Of a DNA stretch of 38,458 nucleotides, positions 16,650-25,197 are shown one piece after another; within the stretch, counting starts at the first letter, position 1, and every line of letters begins with the position of its first letter. The stretch covers positions 1 to 38,458 of the IMG/VR virus record IMGVR_UViG_3300031787_000348; one strand, given 5' to 3'. This DNA is from a virus. Made by a program: the position numbers and the translations under genes. Below the pieces are notes generated by a model. It did not search any database. It was not told the DNA's origin and saw only the letters and a list, made by a program, of their open reading frames with translations.

Positions 16650-19565
16650 ATGGCATCCAAATTCCTCGGTCCGATCGAGATCGTCAGCGCATCCGGCCAG
16701 GCGCCATTGATCACCGCCAGCACGACTCTCGTCGCAAACCTCAACTCCGACCTTCTCGACGGTCAGCATGGATCCTACTACCTGGACACCAGCGGATCCA
16801 CGCAGACGAAGTCCGGCGGCTTGGTGCTCGGCTCAGGTTCGCTAACCGGATCCAACAAACTGCTCGTCGGAGCGGGGGAGATTGTCGCTTCCTCGAGCGC
16901 CATCGCTCAGTTCAACGGATTTATCCGCTTGGACTATCTGATAACCCACAATTCAGGTGCGGCCATCCAGCCGAACGTGAATGGACAGGGGTCGATCGGA
17001 ACCACGTCGTTTCGATATGGATCCGGGTTCATCAACGCGCTGACGGCCCAAACGGTCTCCGCATCAAGCACCATCACAGCTGGCGGCGCTGTAACCGCCC
17101 CTGATTTCATTGTGCCAGCCGGTTTTTCCATCGGCCCAAGCAGTGGTGATTTTTCCGGCCCAAGGTCTCTGGAAGAGATTGCGTTCGTCCTGTCCACCGG
17201 CATCAACGCGCCGGATCCGCTGCGATGCAGGACCCTTGTGAACGCGGAGGACTTCAACCTCGGGTCATGGGTCTCTGGAAGCTCTTCCGTGTGGAGCGGT
17301 CTGTTTGGTGGCTCGTCCGTCAGCGACCTCATCACCGCGGCCGAGTACGCCGCTGGGATCACGGCAAAACGGGTCACGGTGGATGTTGGTGGCGTTTTCC
17401 GCCGGCCCAACATGGTCTTCGTGCAGCGTGGATGGAATCAGTCCTCGTACGCATGTACGATCATGCTCGAATCCTCCACGGACAATTCCACCTGGACGAC
17501 AGTCGGGACGGCCACGCTAAGCACAAACTTGGGTGGCGTGGTCACCTTCGCCCAGTCCGACGCTGCCGGTGCCAGGTACTTCCGTTTCACGGTCACCGCC
17601 ACAGTTGCGATCCCGACCGGAGGCCTTCGCATTGCGAACATCACCTCGCTGTCCCCGAATCCGATCTCCTACTCGTCGTACGTTCGGCACCTGATCCCCA
17701 GCGCGACCTCGACCGCCCTTACCATCCCTGGCGCCCTGACGTGCTCCAGCACCCTGGCGGTCACCGGGGCCACCACGCTGACTGGCGGCATCTCTGGCAC
17801 CACCACGGTGACCGGGGCGCTCATCACCAATGGTGGAGCCGGGACGCAGGCCAACGAGTACGGAAACGGACTCAGCGTGCGCGTGCCGTCCACCAGCCTG
17901 CGCGTCAACATCTCCTACGATCAGGTCAACGACTACGGCGTCATTGCGGGACTGAATTCGGGCGTGTCATGGAAGGACCTGGTTCTCAACCCGGTCGGTG
18001 GCAACGTCGGGATTGGCGGCGCACCCGGTGGGCAGAGGCTCTTCGTCAACGGCACCTTCACGGCGGCCAGTACGGCCACCTTCAGCGCCAGTCTCACGGC
18101 CGCTGGTACTGCCACCTTCAATGGCGCGGCCAACAATGTGGGCGAGCTTCGTGGCGTCTCGGCGTCGGGAATCATCCACGGCGGCAACGAGGAGCGGTAC
18201 TACCAGATCGGCAAGCGGCTGCAGGCGACGGGCCATCTCGGTGCGTCGACCATCCTCGAGATCGAGGTGATCTCGGTTGGCGACGGAGGTTATTCAGGTG
18301 TGCCAAAAAAGACCACCTGGCGGATCAACACCCGCGATCAAATCAGCGTCCTGAGGATCGATGACCATGGTGGCATCGGCAGCAATGCCGTCTTGAGGAT
18401 CACTGACGACACCGCGGTCGCAAACACCAACGGCTCCAACGCGAAGTACGCCGTCGGGGTGGTTTGCGGAGTGGGATCGAACTTCCGCATCCTTTATCTG
18501 CGGGCTCGGTTCCTCGAGCTGGACGCAAGCGCCTGCTGGTCCCCCATCACACTCGGCGCAACAACCACCACGACCAATTCCGGATCGGCTCTGACCTATT
18601 CGGCAGGCTGGGTCGCGAACTCTGGATTCTCCGTGGTCAGCTTCACCGAGACGGTTGCGAATCTGACCGGCGCGAGCCTGTCCATCACCGGCACCTCGTC
18701 CTTCACGGGCGTGGCCACGTTCCTGAACAAGCCCGTCATCCAGAACAGTCAGCCCGGCATCATCCTGCGCGAGACGGACCAGGCTGGAACGACCCACAAG
18801 TGGATCGACGTCGAGGGTGGCACGTTCCGCATCCTGCAGACGAACGATGCGTACGACACGTTCGCCACTCATTTCACCCTGAGCTCGGCAGGCCAGGCCC
18901 GGATCCAGACCGGCGGCCTTCGGGTCGACGGACAGGTGAACTCCGTGTCCGGCAGCATCGGCGCATTCGTGACGCCAGGGATCTACGCCAACGGTGGCGG
19001 AACGGGCCAGGGATTCACGATCAACTCCATCACGTCGTTCGCCAACCAGGGCGCCTACGGCCAGCTGGGCCTCTCACAGGTCACCGCCAACGCAAACGAC
19101 CTCACGGCCGGCGTCTACTTCTACATCGGAGGGTGGTATCAGAACAGCGGTGTCGGCGTCCCGATCCGCATCGGCGGCGGGTTCACGGACTACTCGAATC
19201 CTGGCATCACGGTCATTCCGTCCAACACTACCGGCAACTGCAGGATCGGCCTCCGCACTGCGTCGCCGAGCGCGTCGTACAACATCGATGGCGTCGGCAC
19301 GTTCAACATGTCGGACACCATCTCCTGGGGCGGCGTGGCCACGACCCGGAAGTTCTCCCAGACCATCGGCGACGGGTACGCCTCAAGCTTCGCCATCACC
19401 CACAACCTGAACACCCAGGACGTCTCAGTGATCCAGCGACGACTCTCCGACAATGCCATCAACGAGTACGCAACCAGCGTCGTGGCGACGTCGGTGAACG
19501 TGGTGACGATCACCTTCGCCTCGCCGCCCACCACCAACCAGTACCGCATCACCATCATTGGATAG
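16650..19565 (+). CDS. Tail fibre protein 2 with discoidin-like domain
   Basis: This 971-residue protein begins at the ATG at 16650, 12 bases after the terminator, with an AAGG site. Residues 30-50 hold the fibre motif LNSDLLDGQHGSYYLD. Residues about 190-335 resemble an F5/8 type C (discoidin, galactose-binding-like) domain with STDNSTWTTVG and AGARYFRFTV strands, a plausible glycan-binding module. The middle contains repeated STATFSAS and TGATTLTG shaft units. The C-terminus holds THNLNTQDVSVIQRR and ends ITIIG, matching fibre 1. The gene is a second receptor-binding candidate. Domain calls are by eye. Confidence 0.85.
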   Translation: MASKFLGPIEIVSASGQAPLITASTTLVANLNSDLLDGQHGSYYLDTSGSTQTKSGGLVLGSGSLTGSNKLLVGAGEIVASSSAIAQFNGFIRLDYLITHNSGAAIQPNVNGQGSIGTTSFRYGSGFINALTAQTVSASSTITAGGAVTAPDFIVPAGFSIGPSSGDFSGPRSLEEIAFVLSTGINAPDPLRCRTLVNAEDFNLGSWVSGSSSVWSGLFGGSSVSDLITAAEYAAGITAKRVTVDVGGVFRRPNMVFVQRGWNQSSYACTIMLESSTDNSTWTTVGTATLSTNLGGVVTFAQSDAAGARYFRFTVTATVAIPTGGLRIANITSLSPNPISYSSYVRHLIPSATSTALTIPGALTCSSTLAVTGATTLTGGISGTTTVTGALITNGGAGTQANEYGNGLSVRVPSTSLRVNISYDQVNDYGVIAGLNSGVSWKDLVLNPVGGNVGIGGAPGGQRLFVNGTFTAASTATFSASLTAAGTATFNGAANNVGELRGVSASGIIHGGNEERYYQIGKRLQATGHLGASTILEIEVISVGDGGYSGVPKKTTWRINTRDQISVLRIDDHGGIGSNAVLRITDDTAVANTNGSNAKYAVGVVCGVGSNFRILYLRARFLELDASACWSPITLGATTTTTNSGSALTYSAGWVANSGFSVVSFTETVANLTGASLSITGTSSFTGVATFLNKPVIQNSQPGIILRETDQAGTTHKWIDVEGGTFRILQTNDAYDTFATHFTLSSAGQARIQTGGLRVDGQVNSVSGSIGAFVTPGIYANGGGTGQGFTINSITSFANQGAYGQLGLSQVTANANDLTAGVYFYIGGWYQNSGVGVPIRIGGGFTDYSNPGITVIPSNTTGNCRIGLRTASPSASYNIDGVGTFNMSDTISWGGVATTRKFSQTIGDGYASSFAITHNLNTQDVSVIQRRLSDNAINEYATSVVATSVNVVTITFASPPTTNQYRITIIG

Positions 19566-19567
19566 CC

Positions 19568-19852
19568 ATGAAACGATTCGCCAAGATCGCAGACACAAAC
19601 ATCCTCGGATCCACCGCCAACGCCATCCGGATTGGCTGCGTGACCGTCACGCCGTATCAGTCCGCCAACATCGAATACTCCGTCCTGAACATGTCGGAGA
19701 GCCTGCACCCAGCAGACTCCCATGAGGCGCAGGTCATCTGCACTGGATCGATCCTGATTTCAGGAAGCGATTACGAGGTGTGGGGACCGAGCGACGACTA
19801 CCTCTACAGCCAGCTGTGCTCTCGGCTGCAGCTGACGATTTTGCCTGACTGA
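19568..19852 (+). CDS. Small protein after fibre 2
   Basis: This 94-residue protein starts 2 bases after the fibre 2 stop. It has mixed strands with several Ser, Tyr and Ile residues (VTVTPYQSANIEYSVLN, then CTGSILISGSDYEVWG) and ends in LTILPD. The pattern is beta-rich and could be a fibre cap, chaperone or small structural subunit. I recognise no family. The upstream in-frame reading through fibre 2 is only a shadow. Confidence 0.7.
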   Translation: MKRFAKIADTNILGSTANAIRIGCVTVTPYQSANIEYSVLNMSESLHPADSHEAQVICTGSILISGSDYEVWGPSDDYLYSQLCSRLQLTILPD

Positions 19853-19863
19853 TCTGATTCGGC

Positions 19864-19892
19864 TTGCGACCAGTTAGATCCGAGGGTAAATC
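19864..19892 (+). promoter_or_regulatory. Possible promoter before the small coiled-coil gene
   Basis: TTGCGA (19864-19869), 17 bases and TAAATC (19887-19892) give a moderate sigma70-like match in a 70-base gap. It lacks the GTTACC element of the two better candidates. Confidence 0.3.
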
Positions 19893-19922
19893 GCATTCCG
19901 TCCACAACGGACAAGGAGAGAC

Positions 19923-20159
19923 ATGAAAATCGATACCATCAAACAGTACCGCGCCGAACTCGAACAGCAGCAGCAGGGGCTCGCGCAGAACATCAATGCG
20001 CTGGAGGGCCAGCTCGCCCAGACCCGCGCCAACCTCCACGCCACCCAGGGCGCCATCCAGGCGCTCGACAAGCTGATCCAGCAGGACGCCGAGGAGGCGA
20101 AGGCTGCCGCCGCACCCGCGCCCGAGCCCGAGGCGAAGGCCGCCCCCGTCAAGGCCTGA
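19923..20159 (+). CDS. Small coiled-coil protein
   Basis: This 78-residue protein starts behind a strong ACAAGGAGAG site. Residues 1-58 form one continuous amphipathic helix rich in Gln, Leu and Ala (EQQQQGLAQNINALEGQL, then LDKLIQQ), and the last 20 residues are Ala/Pro/Glu-rich and flexible. The Ala-Pro-Lys tail is like that of the unknown protein at 8471. It may be a trimerising accessory of the fibre complex. No enzymatic motif is seen. Confidence 0.8.
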   Translation: MKIDTIKQYRAELEQQQQGLAQNINALEGQLAQTRANLHATQGAIQALDKLIQQDAEEAKAAAAPAPEPEAKAAPVKA

Positions 20160-20166
20160 TCCGGAC

Positions 20167-21822
20167 ATGAAGCAAGGCGTCGTCGTGGCAATGGCCACGC
20201 ACAACTCGGAGCCGTTCATCGAACGGACGCTGGCATCCATCAATCGATCATTCGAGGGCAGCGGCCGGGAGTATGCACTGGTCATTGCCGACGACGCTTC
20301 AACCGACCGCACGCTGGCGAAGGCCCGACGCTTCGACAGCACTGCGGCACACCGCTCCACGCTGGGGTTCAAGAAGGCCTCGTGCGTGGGCGAGTCCAAG
20401 AACAGGGCCTCGTTGATGGCGAGGCCTTTTTTCGATCGCTATCCGTGGGTCCTCTGGATGGACGATGACGACGAGATGCTGCCTGGCCGGCTGCAGCTGA
20501 TCGACAAGATGGAGGCCCAGGGCCAGAAGGCCGGCGTCGGGGACTGGGCTCACTCCCTCGACAACGGATCCCGCATCGAGCACATCACGGGCGACTGGTC
20601 CATCGCCAACCGCTGCTTCTCGCCGTGCATGACGGCGATCCACAGCAGCCTGGTGCCGTCGAACGGGCGCTACTTCCACCATGCGCCCACCAACGTCTAC
20701 GAGGACCTAGCCACGCATCACCTGATGACGATGAGCGGCGTGCCGTGGTGCTACCATGGCGGAGCCGAGATCCACGTCTACCACCGCCGCAGCGACAGCT
20801 GGAGCGGCACCGGGACGCGGTCGATGGACCTGCTCAAGTCCTCCGTGCCGTACCTGGACCGATTTGGCAGCCGGACCACGATCAGCTCCTTCTGCACAGT
20901 CGCCATTGGGGAGCTCGCCATCAGTGAAGTGGAGCTGCTGGTCTACTCGCTCCGCCGCACCGGCAACGAGCAGCCCATCGTGGTCCTGACCGACGCCGAT
21001 GGCATGGCGTCTCCCGTGATGCGGGAGATCCTCCAGACTCAATCGAACATCATCCCGCACCCCTTCGACTGGAAGCAGGCCCATGGTGGGATGTTCCCGA
21101 ACTGGGGCACGAAGTACTCGGCGGCCAATCTCACGCCGGAGATCATGCTCTGCAAGATGGTGGTCCTGCAGTACGCGGTGGAACGCTTCGGCAACACCCT
21201 CTTCCTCGACAGCGACCAGATTGTCCTGCGGAAGATCCACTCCAGGCTGGAGGGCTTCGGCGTCGTCCACGAGGCGCCCAACTCGATGAAGTATCCAACC
21301 CCGGGCGAGACCTGGAACATCCAGTTCCTCGGATGCTACAACGGCGGCGCAGCCTTCGTGGATCGGCCCAACCTGAACCTCATCGAGCAGTGGCGCGACA
21401 AGTTCCTGGAGTCCTACATCTGGTGCGGCGACGACATGGCTCCGAATGGCGGGTTCAACGACCAGACCTGCCTCGAGGAGGTGGTGATGCTGGCCGACAG
21501 GTTCTCGCCGCTCCATCCCGGGTTCAGCGTCAGCGCCTACCGGCTGCCCCGCGGGACGTGGCCCCTGGTCAAGGAATCCGGCGACATCGCGGGAAGGACC
21601 CAGATCGCCGGCACCAACGACCTGTTCTTCCGCGGCTGGCCCATCGTCTCGATCCACCAGCATTTCAGGGGACAGTTCAAGGACACCCACGGCGCGGACC
21701 TGTTCCACACTGTGCTCGCACGCAGCATTCGCCCCGAGCATGTTGACATCCTCAAGAAGCTCGGCCCCGCTCCGGCATTGCCGGCACGCCGCCGCCCGCG
21801 GTACATTGAGCAAAAGGTCTAG
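20167..21822 (+). CDS. Tandem glycosyltransferase (GT2-like plus GT8-like)
   Basis: This 551-residue protein contains two GT-A domains. Residues 1-215 are a GT2-like transferase: a VVVAMATHNSEPFIERTL start, ADDAST (D42, D43) for nucleotide-sugar binding, and WMDDDDEML (D99-D102) as the metal-binding DxD region. Residues about 235-520 form a second, GT8-like transferase with YSLRRTGNEQPIVVLTD, a metal-binding FLDSDQ (D348, D350) and a later FNDQTCLEE segment. It would add sugars to an acceptor from nucleotide-sugar donors. It lies between fibre genes, so the acceptor could be a virion protein or a host surface glycan. The start at 20167 has a weak ribosome site, 7 bases after the previous stop. 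Confidence 0.85.
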   Translation: MKQGVVVAMATHNSEPFIERTLASINRSFEGSGREYALVIADDASTDRTLAKARRFDSTAAHRSTLGFKKASCVGESKNRASLMARPFFDRYPWVLWMDDDDEMLPGRLQLIDKMEAQGQKAGVGDWAHSLDNGSRIEHITGDWSIANRCFSPCMTAIHSSLVPSNGRYFHHAPTNVYEDLATHHLMTMSGVPWCYHGGAEIHVYHRRSDSWSGTGTRSMDLLKSSVPYLDRFGSRTTISSFCTVAIGELAISEVELLVYSLRRTGNEQPIVVLTDADGMASPVMREILQTQSNIIPHPFDWKQAHGGMFPNWGTKYSAANLTPEIMLCKMVVLQYAVERFGNTLFLDSDQIVLRKIHSRLEGFGVVHEAPNSMKYPTPGETWNIQFLGCYNGGAAFVDRPNLNLIEQWRDKFLESYIWCGDDMAPNGGFNDQTCLEEVVMLADRFSPLHPGFSVSAYRLPRGTWPLVKESGDIAGRTQIAGTNDLFFRGWPIVSIHQHFRGQFKDTHGADLFHTVLARSIRPEHVDILKKLGPAPALPARRRPRYIEQKV

Positions 21823-21824
21823 CC

Positions 21825-23159
21825 ATGATCCCCAAGAACATTCAGCTCACCCTTCGGATCCCGAAGGGCTCCCCGCTCACCCCCGAGGAAGTCGACGCCA
21901 ACTTCGTGGTCCTTCGCGACGCCATCACCGCGCTCGCCGAAGAGTTCAACACTGCCCGACTGATCATCGGGGAAGAGCCGCCAGTCGGTGAGCGGCCGGG
22001 CACGTTGTGGATCCCGGCGGACTTCCGGTCGATCTACGTCTGGAACTCGGGCAACAGCACCTGGTTCAACCTCACCCCCAAGGAGGTGCTCCACGTCACG
22101 GACACCGGGTCCGGCGTGAACTACATCATCCAGATGCCCGAGGGGATCACCACCTACGCGGACCTCGAGGGCCGGGTCATCGTCATGCGCTCGGTCCACG
22201 CCTCGACCGGGGCGTCGAAGCTACTGGTCAAGAACAGCGAGGGCACCCTCTTCGACAACACTGGGCTCAACCTGGTGAACCACTACCTTGGAACCCTCGA
22301 GCCGAACGACATCAAGGTTGGCCAGAAGGTCATGGTGGTGCTGAACAGCGGCCAGTTCCAGCTGCTCACGCCGACCCCGCCGATTCGACTTTCGGACTAC
22401 CGGAACGTGTTCACCTACCGTTCCAACCTGGCGGCGGTTCCGGTGTCCGGCGGAAAGCTCACGTTCACCCACGGACTCAAGTACAACGGCAACGACATCA
22501 TGCCGGCGTTGGTCCAGGTCTTCCTCCGGCGCAAGACGTCCTCGGGAGCCCACGAGTCCGGCATTGTCATCGATCCGGGCAAGGAGATCGACGGCTCGTG
22601 CCTCTGGACCGCCAGCCGCGGATCCGAGAACGAGATGTTCTGGCCCGTGGTGCGGACCCTGAAGAACGCCACCACGATCGAGGTCGGGTTCTACTACCCG
22701 AACGGCATCGCCATGCTGTGGGGCCACCTCGGCAAGAATGGCCAGGCGTCTGGCGCGGGAAGCATTGGCGACCCCTCGCTGTACGACGTGATCGTCTACG
22801 CGATCGCATTCAACCCGGACCAGTTCGGATCCAATCTCGACCAGATCCAGTCTGGCGGCGGATCGCAGGTGCCCGTTGTGACCGCTCACCCGGCCAACGT
22901 GACCGCCAACCAGAACCAGTCGATGACCTTCTCGGTGACGGCGAACTACGGCACCTCGGTGACCTGGTTCTACGACGGCCAGGAGGTTGGTGGCAGCCGC
23001 TTCTCGGAGACCGAGTCCGCGGGATCCACGTCCATTTCCTCCGTGCTGACGATCTCCGGCACCAGCATGTCCGACAGCGGTCGGCAGGTGTACGCCCGAG
23101 TCAACGGCCCCGGCGGCACCGTCACTTCCAATCCGGCAACCATCACCGTCAACCCGTGA
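21825..23159 (+). CDS. Virion surface protein with C-terminal Ig-like domain
   Basis: This 444-residue protein starts 2 bases after the glycosyltransferase stop. Residues 1-90 carry a common fibre or structural N-terminal region (PLTPEEVDANFVVLRDAI, then RPGTLWIPADFRSIYVWN). Residues about 195-330 are a beta-rich module with FTYRSNLAAVPVSGG, FTHGLKYNGND and a long final part. Residues about 350-444 are an Ig-like (I-set type) domain: VTANQNQSMTFSVTANYGTS, VTWFYDG, SVLTISGTSMSDSG and RVNGPGG. Ig-like domains on phage virions often bind carbohydrates weakly. It may be a fibre or a head-exposed protein. It overlaps the cupin gene by GTGA. Confidence 0.75.
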   Translation: MIPKNIQLTLRIPKGSPLTPEEVDANFVVLRDAITALAEEFNTARLIIGEEPPVGERPGTLWIPADFRSIYVWNSGNSTWFNLTPKEVLHVTDTGSGVNYIIQMPEGITTYADLEGRVIVMRSVHASTGASKLLVKNSEGTLFDNTGLNLVNHYLGTLEPNDIKVGQKVMVVLNSGQFQLLTPTPPIRLSDYRNVFTYRSNLAAVPVSGGKLTFTHGLKYNGNDIMPALVQVFLRRKTSSGAHESGIVIDPGKEIDGSCLWTASRGSENEMFWPVVRTLKNATTIEVGFYYPNGIAMLWGHLGKNGQASGAGSIGDPSLYDVIVYAIAFNPDQFGSNLDQIQSGGGSQVPVVTAHPANVTANQNQSMTFSVTANYGTSVTWFYDGQEVGGSRFSETESAGSTSISSVLTISGTSMSDSGRQVYARVNGPGGTVTSNPATITVNP

Positions 23160-23719
23160 ACAAAGACCAGGAGAGTCCTGCCGCGGCCCAGGAGAGCAAG
23201 GCCGACACCGCAACCGCTCCGCAGATGTCGGAGGTCGAGGCGTTCGCGCTGTTCTACCTCCGGGACGCCAGCGGCATTCCTGCGCCGCCGTTCAAGGATG
23301 GTGTCGTGCGGGTGGGGAACTTCACCGGCATCACCCTGTTCCGGCAGGGTCCGATGCAGGTCCAGATGTGGACGTGCGACCCCAACTCGCGCATCCCCGA
23401 GCACGCTCACCCCGGCGTCGACGTGATCCAAGTCTACCTCTGGGGCCAGGTCCACCTGACCCACAACGGCAAGCTGGTGATCAAGCCCGAGATGATGGTG
23501 GAGTCCCAGGCCGGGCTTTCCAGCGCCTACGGAGCCGCGATTCACGTCCGCCCAGGGGACACCCATGGCGCCCAGATCGGACCGATGGGCGGCGCGTTCC
23601 TGACCATCCAGCACTGGCTGGACGGAAAGCCCCGCAGCGTCGAGACGGCGTGGGAGGGCGAGTACCTGTCCATCGATCACGAGCAGCGCGTGCGGTATGG
23701 TTCGACGACTCCAGCCTGA
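23156..23719 (+). CDS. Cupin-fold protein
   Basis: This 187-residue protein starts at a GTG overlapping the previous stop by 4 bases. An ATG at 23225 is an alternative that would remove a disordered N-terminus. Cupin motif 1 reads PEHAHPGVDVIQVYLWG (H83, H85), followed by the inter-motif loop. Motif 2 reads HVRPGDTHG (H137). These residues would bind a metal, although the usual Glu after the second His is not obvious. The family includes sugar epimerases, isomerases and dioxygenases, so substrate is open. Neighbouring glycosyltransferase, fibre and acetyltransferase genes suggest sugar chemistry, by inference. Confidence 0.7.
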   Translation: MNKDQESPAAAQESKADTATAPQMSEVEAFALFYLRDASGIPAPPFKDGVVRVGNFTGITLFRQGPMQVQMWTCDPNSRIPEHAHPGVDVIQVYLWGQVHLTHNGKLVIKPEMMVESQAGLSSAYGAAIHVRPGDTHGAQIGPMGGAFLTIQHWLDGKPRSVETAWEGEYLSIDHEQRVRYGSTTPA

Positions 23720-24149
23720 GGAGCTCCAGCTCTGCGTGCCCGGCGGGAAGGCTTTCTTCGATGAGGCCGGCCTGCCGGGCGCCTTCGACGAGGAGTACTT
23801 CACCCGTCGCCTGTCCGCGATGGCGTCCTCTGGAGCCGTTGTGGTCATGGGATCGTTCGGCCCAGATGGCATCCGCGGAGCCATCGCATTCACCCGGTAC
23901 ACCGACCCATTCACGGGCGACATAGTAGCCTCTGAGCTCTGGTGGTTCGTGCTCCCGGAGCACCGCAAGACCCCGTCCGTGGCCGTTGGGTTGCTCAAGG
24001 CCTACGAGACCTGGGCACGCGAGAATTGCTGCAAGCGGATCTCCATGGTGCATCTACACGCCCTTCAAGCCGACCGCATCGGCCGCCTGTACGAGCGCGT
24101 CGGCTACAAGCTCATGGAAAGCGCGTACGTCAAGATCCTGAACTGTTGA
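23697..24149 (+). CDS. GNAT-family acetyltransferase
   Basis: This 150-residue protein overlaps the cupin end by 23 bases. It has the GNAT order. A leading region (EEYFTRRLSAMASSGAVVVM) is followed by IRGAIAFTRY and by the core ELWWFVLPEHRKTPSVAVGLL, which is the acetyl-CoA-binding segment (the usual RGxGxG/A is altered to HRKTPSV). Then come LKAYETWARENCCKRISM and a C-terminal LYERVGYKLMESAYVKIL, the typical GNAT final strand. Proteins of this type in phages may acetylate a protein or a small molecule. The weakened CoA-binding motif leaves activity uncertain. The next gene begins after a 70-base regulatory gap. Confidence 0.7.
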   Translation: MVRRLQPEELQLCVPGGKAFFDEAGLPGAFDEEYFTRRLSAMASSGAVVVMGSFGPDGIRGAIAFTRYTDPFTGDIVASELWWFVLPEHRKTPSVAVGLLKAYETWARENCCKRISMVHLHALQADRIGRLYERVGYKLMESAYVKILNC

Positions 24150-24178
24150 TTTCCTAAGCGAGTTACCCTTTACTTAGG
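24146..24178 (+). promoter_or_regulatory. Sigma70-like promoter with GTTACC element and inverted repeat
   Basis: TTGATT (24146-24151), a 17-base spacer and TTTACT (24169-24174) precede the ejection-protein genes. GTTACC occurs at the same position relative to the -35 as in the head-operon promoter at 668. CCTAAG (24153-24158) and CTTAGG (24173-24178) form an inverted repeat spanning the spacer and -10, which might be an operator. Confidence 0.45.
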
Positions 24179-24219
24179 GCAACAGCAACGCCAAGGAGGT
24201 GTCAGCTGGAGGATTCGCT

Positions 24220-25173
24220 ATGTCTATTGTTTCTGGAACCACCGCTGCCGTGCTTGGTGCGGACGCGCAGGGCGATGCCACGCGGGCCAATCGGCAGAAC
24301 GTCATCGAGACGAACGCGACGAACGAGCGGCTGTTCCGCGAGTCGCGTGGCGCTGGTGGCAGCGCGATCCTTCCGACCTATCTCGACCCGGGCCAGGAGC
24401 GTGCCATCGCCGCGTCTGCCGCGGCTGCGGTCCAGCGCATGTTCCCGTCCGACCCGGACCGGCAGCTGCGCGAGTACCAGGCGATCATTGAGTCGATTCG
24501 CCCCACCGTGGTCGCCGGCACGGACACCATCTCCAGCATCTATGACGGCCGGCTTCAGCGGGAGCGGGAGGAAAACCTCGCCCCGGTTCTTGCCGCCCGC
24601 ACGGCTGCCGCTGACGCCTCGATGGACAGCATCAGGCTGGCCGAGCAGGACATGATCGGGAGGATTGCCGCGCAGGAGGCTGCCAAGGGCTATTCGGGAG
24701 CCGGCAGCTTTGGTGTCAACAATCTGCTCCGAGCCATGGTCCAGAGTCGGGCTGCCGCAGCGCAGCAGAAGGCGGCTGCCGATCTCCAGAACGCCATGGA
24801 GAGCCGCCAAGTCGCCGACGAGTCGACCCAGCTGCGAATCAACTCCGTCGACGCCCCCATCAACCGCGCCACGCAGCTCACCCGCTTCGAGCAGATGCCC
24901 CAGTCTGCGCTTGGAGATCTCGCCCAGCAGGCCACTCGCCCGCTCGAGTTCTTCCGCATCTCGCCACAGGCCTTCCGCGTCGAACGTCCGGACAACGTGT
25001 CCGCCGTGCCCAGCGCCGCGCAGCTGGCCCTTCAGGGCATGTCTCAGACCGGCGGTCAGCTGCTCAGCTCCTACCTGCAGAGCAATGGAACCCTGTTCGG
25101 CGGCGCCGGGTGGGGTGCCTCGACTGGCAGCAATGTTGCCCTGCAGAAGTCGCTCATGCCTGGCGCGACCTAA
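24220..25173 (+). CDS. Internal virion / ejection protein A candidate
   Basis: This 317-residue protein starts at the ATG at 24220 behind TGGAGG, preferred over a GTG at 24199 with an AAGGAG site 7 bases further up. Residues 10-60 are Gly/Ala-rich (a possible membrane-interacting stretch with VSGTTAAVLGADAQG). Residues 60-230 are an Ala/Gln/Arg-rich helical region, and the C-terminus is Gly/Ser-rich. The composition, moderate size, lack of enzyme motifs and position before two larger proteins resemble small internal core proteins of podoviruses. This is inference from context. Confidence 0.65.
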   Translation: MSIVSGTTAAVLGADAQGDATRANRQNVIETNATNERLFRESRGAGGSAILPTYLDPGQERAIAASAAAAVQRMFPSDPDRQLREYQAIIESIRPTVVAGTDTISSIYDGRLQREREENLAPVLAARTAAADASMDSIRLAEQDMIGRIAAQEAAKGYSGAGSFGVNNLLRAMVQSRAAAAQQKAAADLQNAMESRQVADESTQLRINSVDAPINRATQLTRFEQMPQSALGDLAQQATRPLEFFRISPQAFRVERPDNVSAVPSAAQLALQGMSQTGGQLLSSYLQSNGTLFGGAGWGASTGSNVALQKSLMPGAT

Positions 25174-25197
25174 CATCCACCATCAGACCACGATCCC

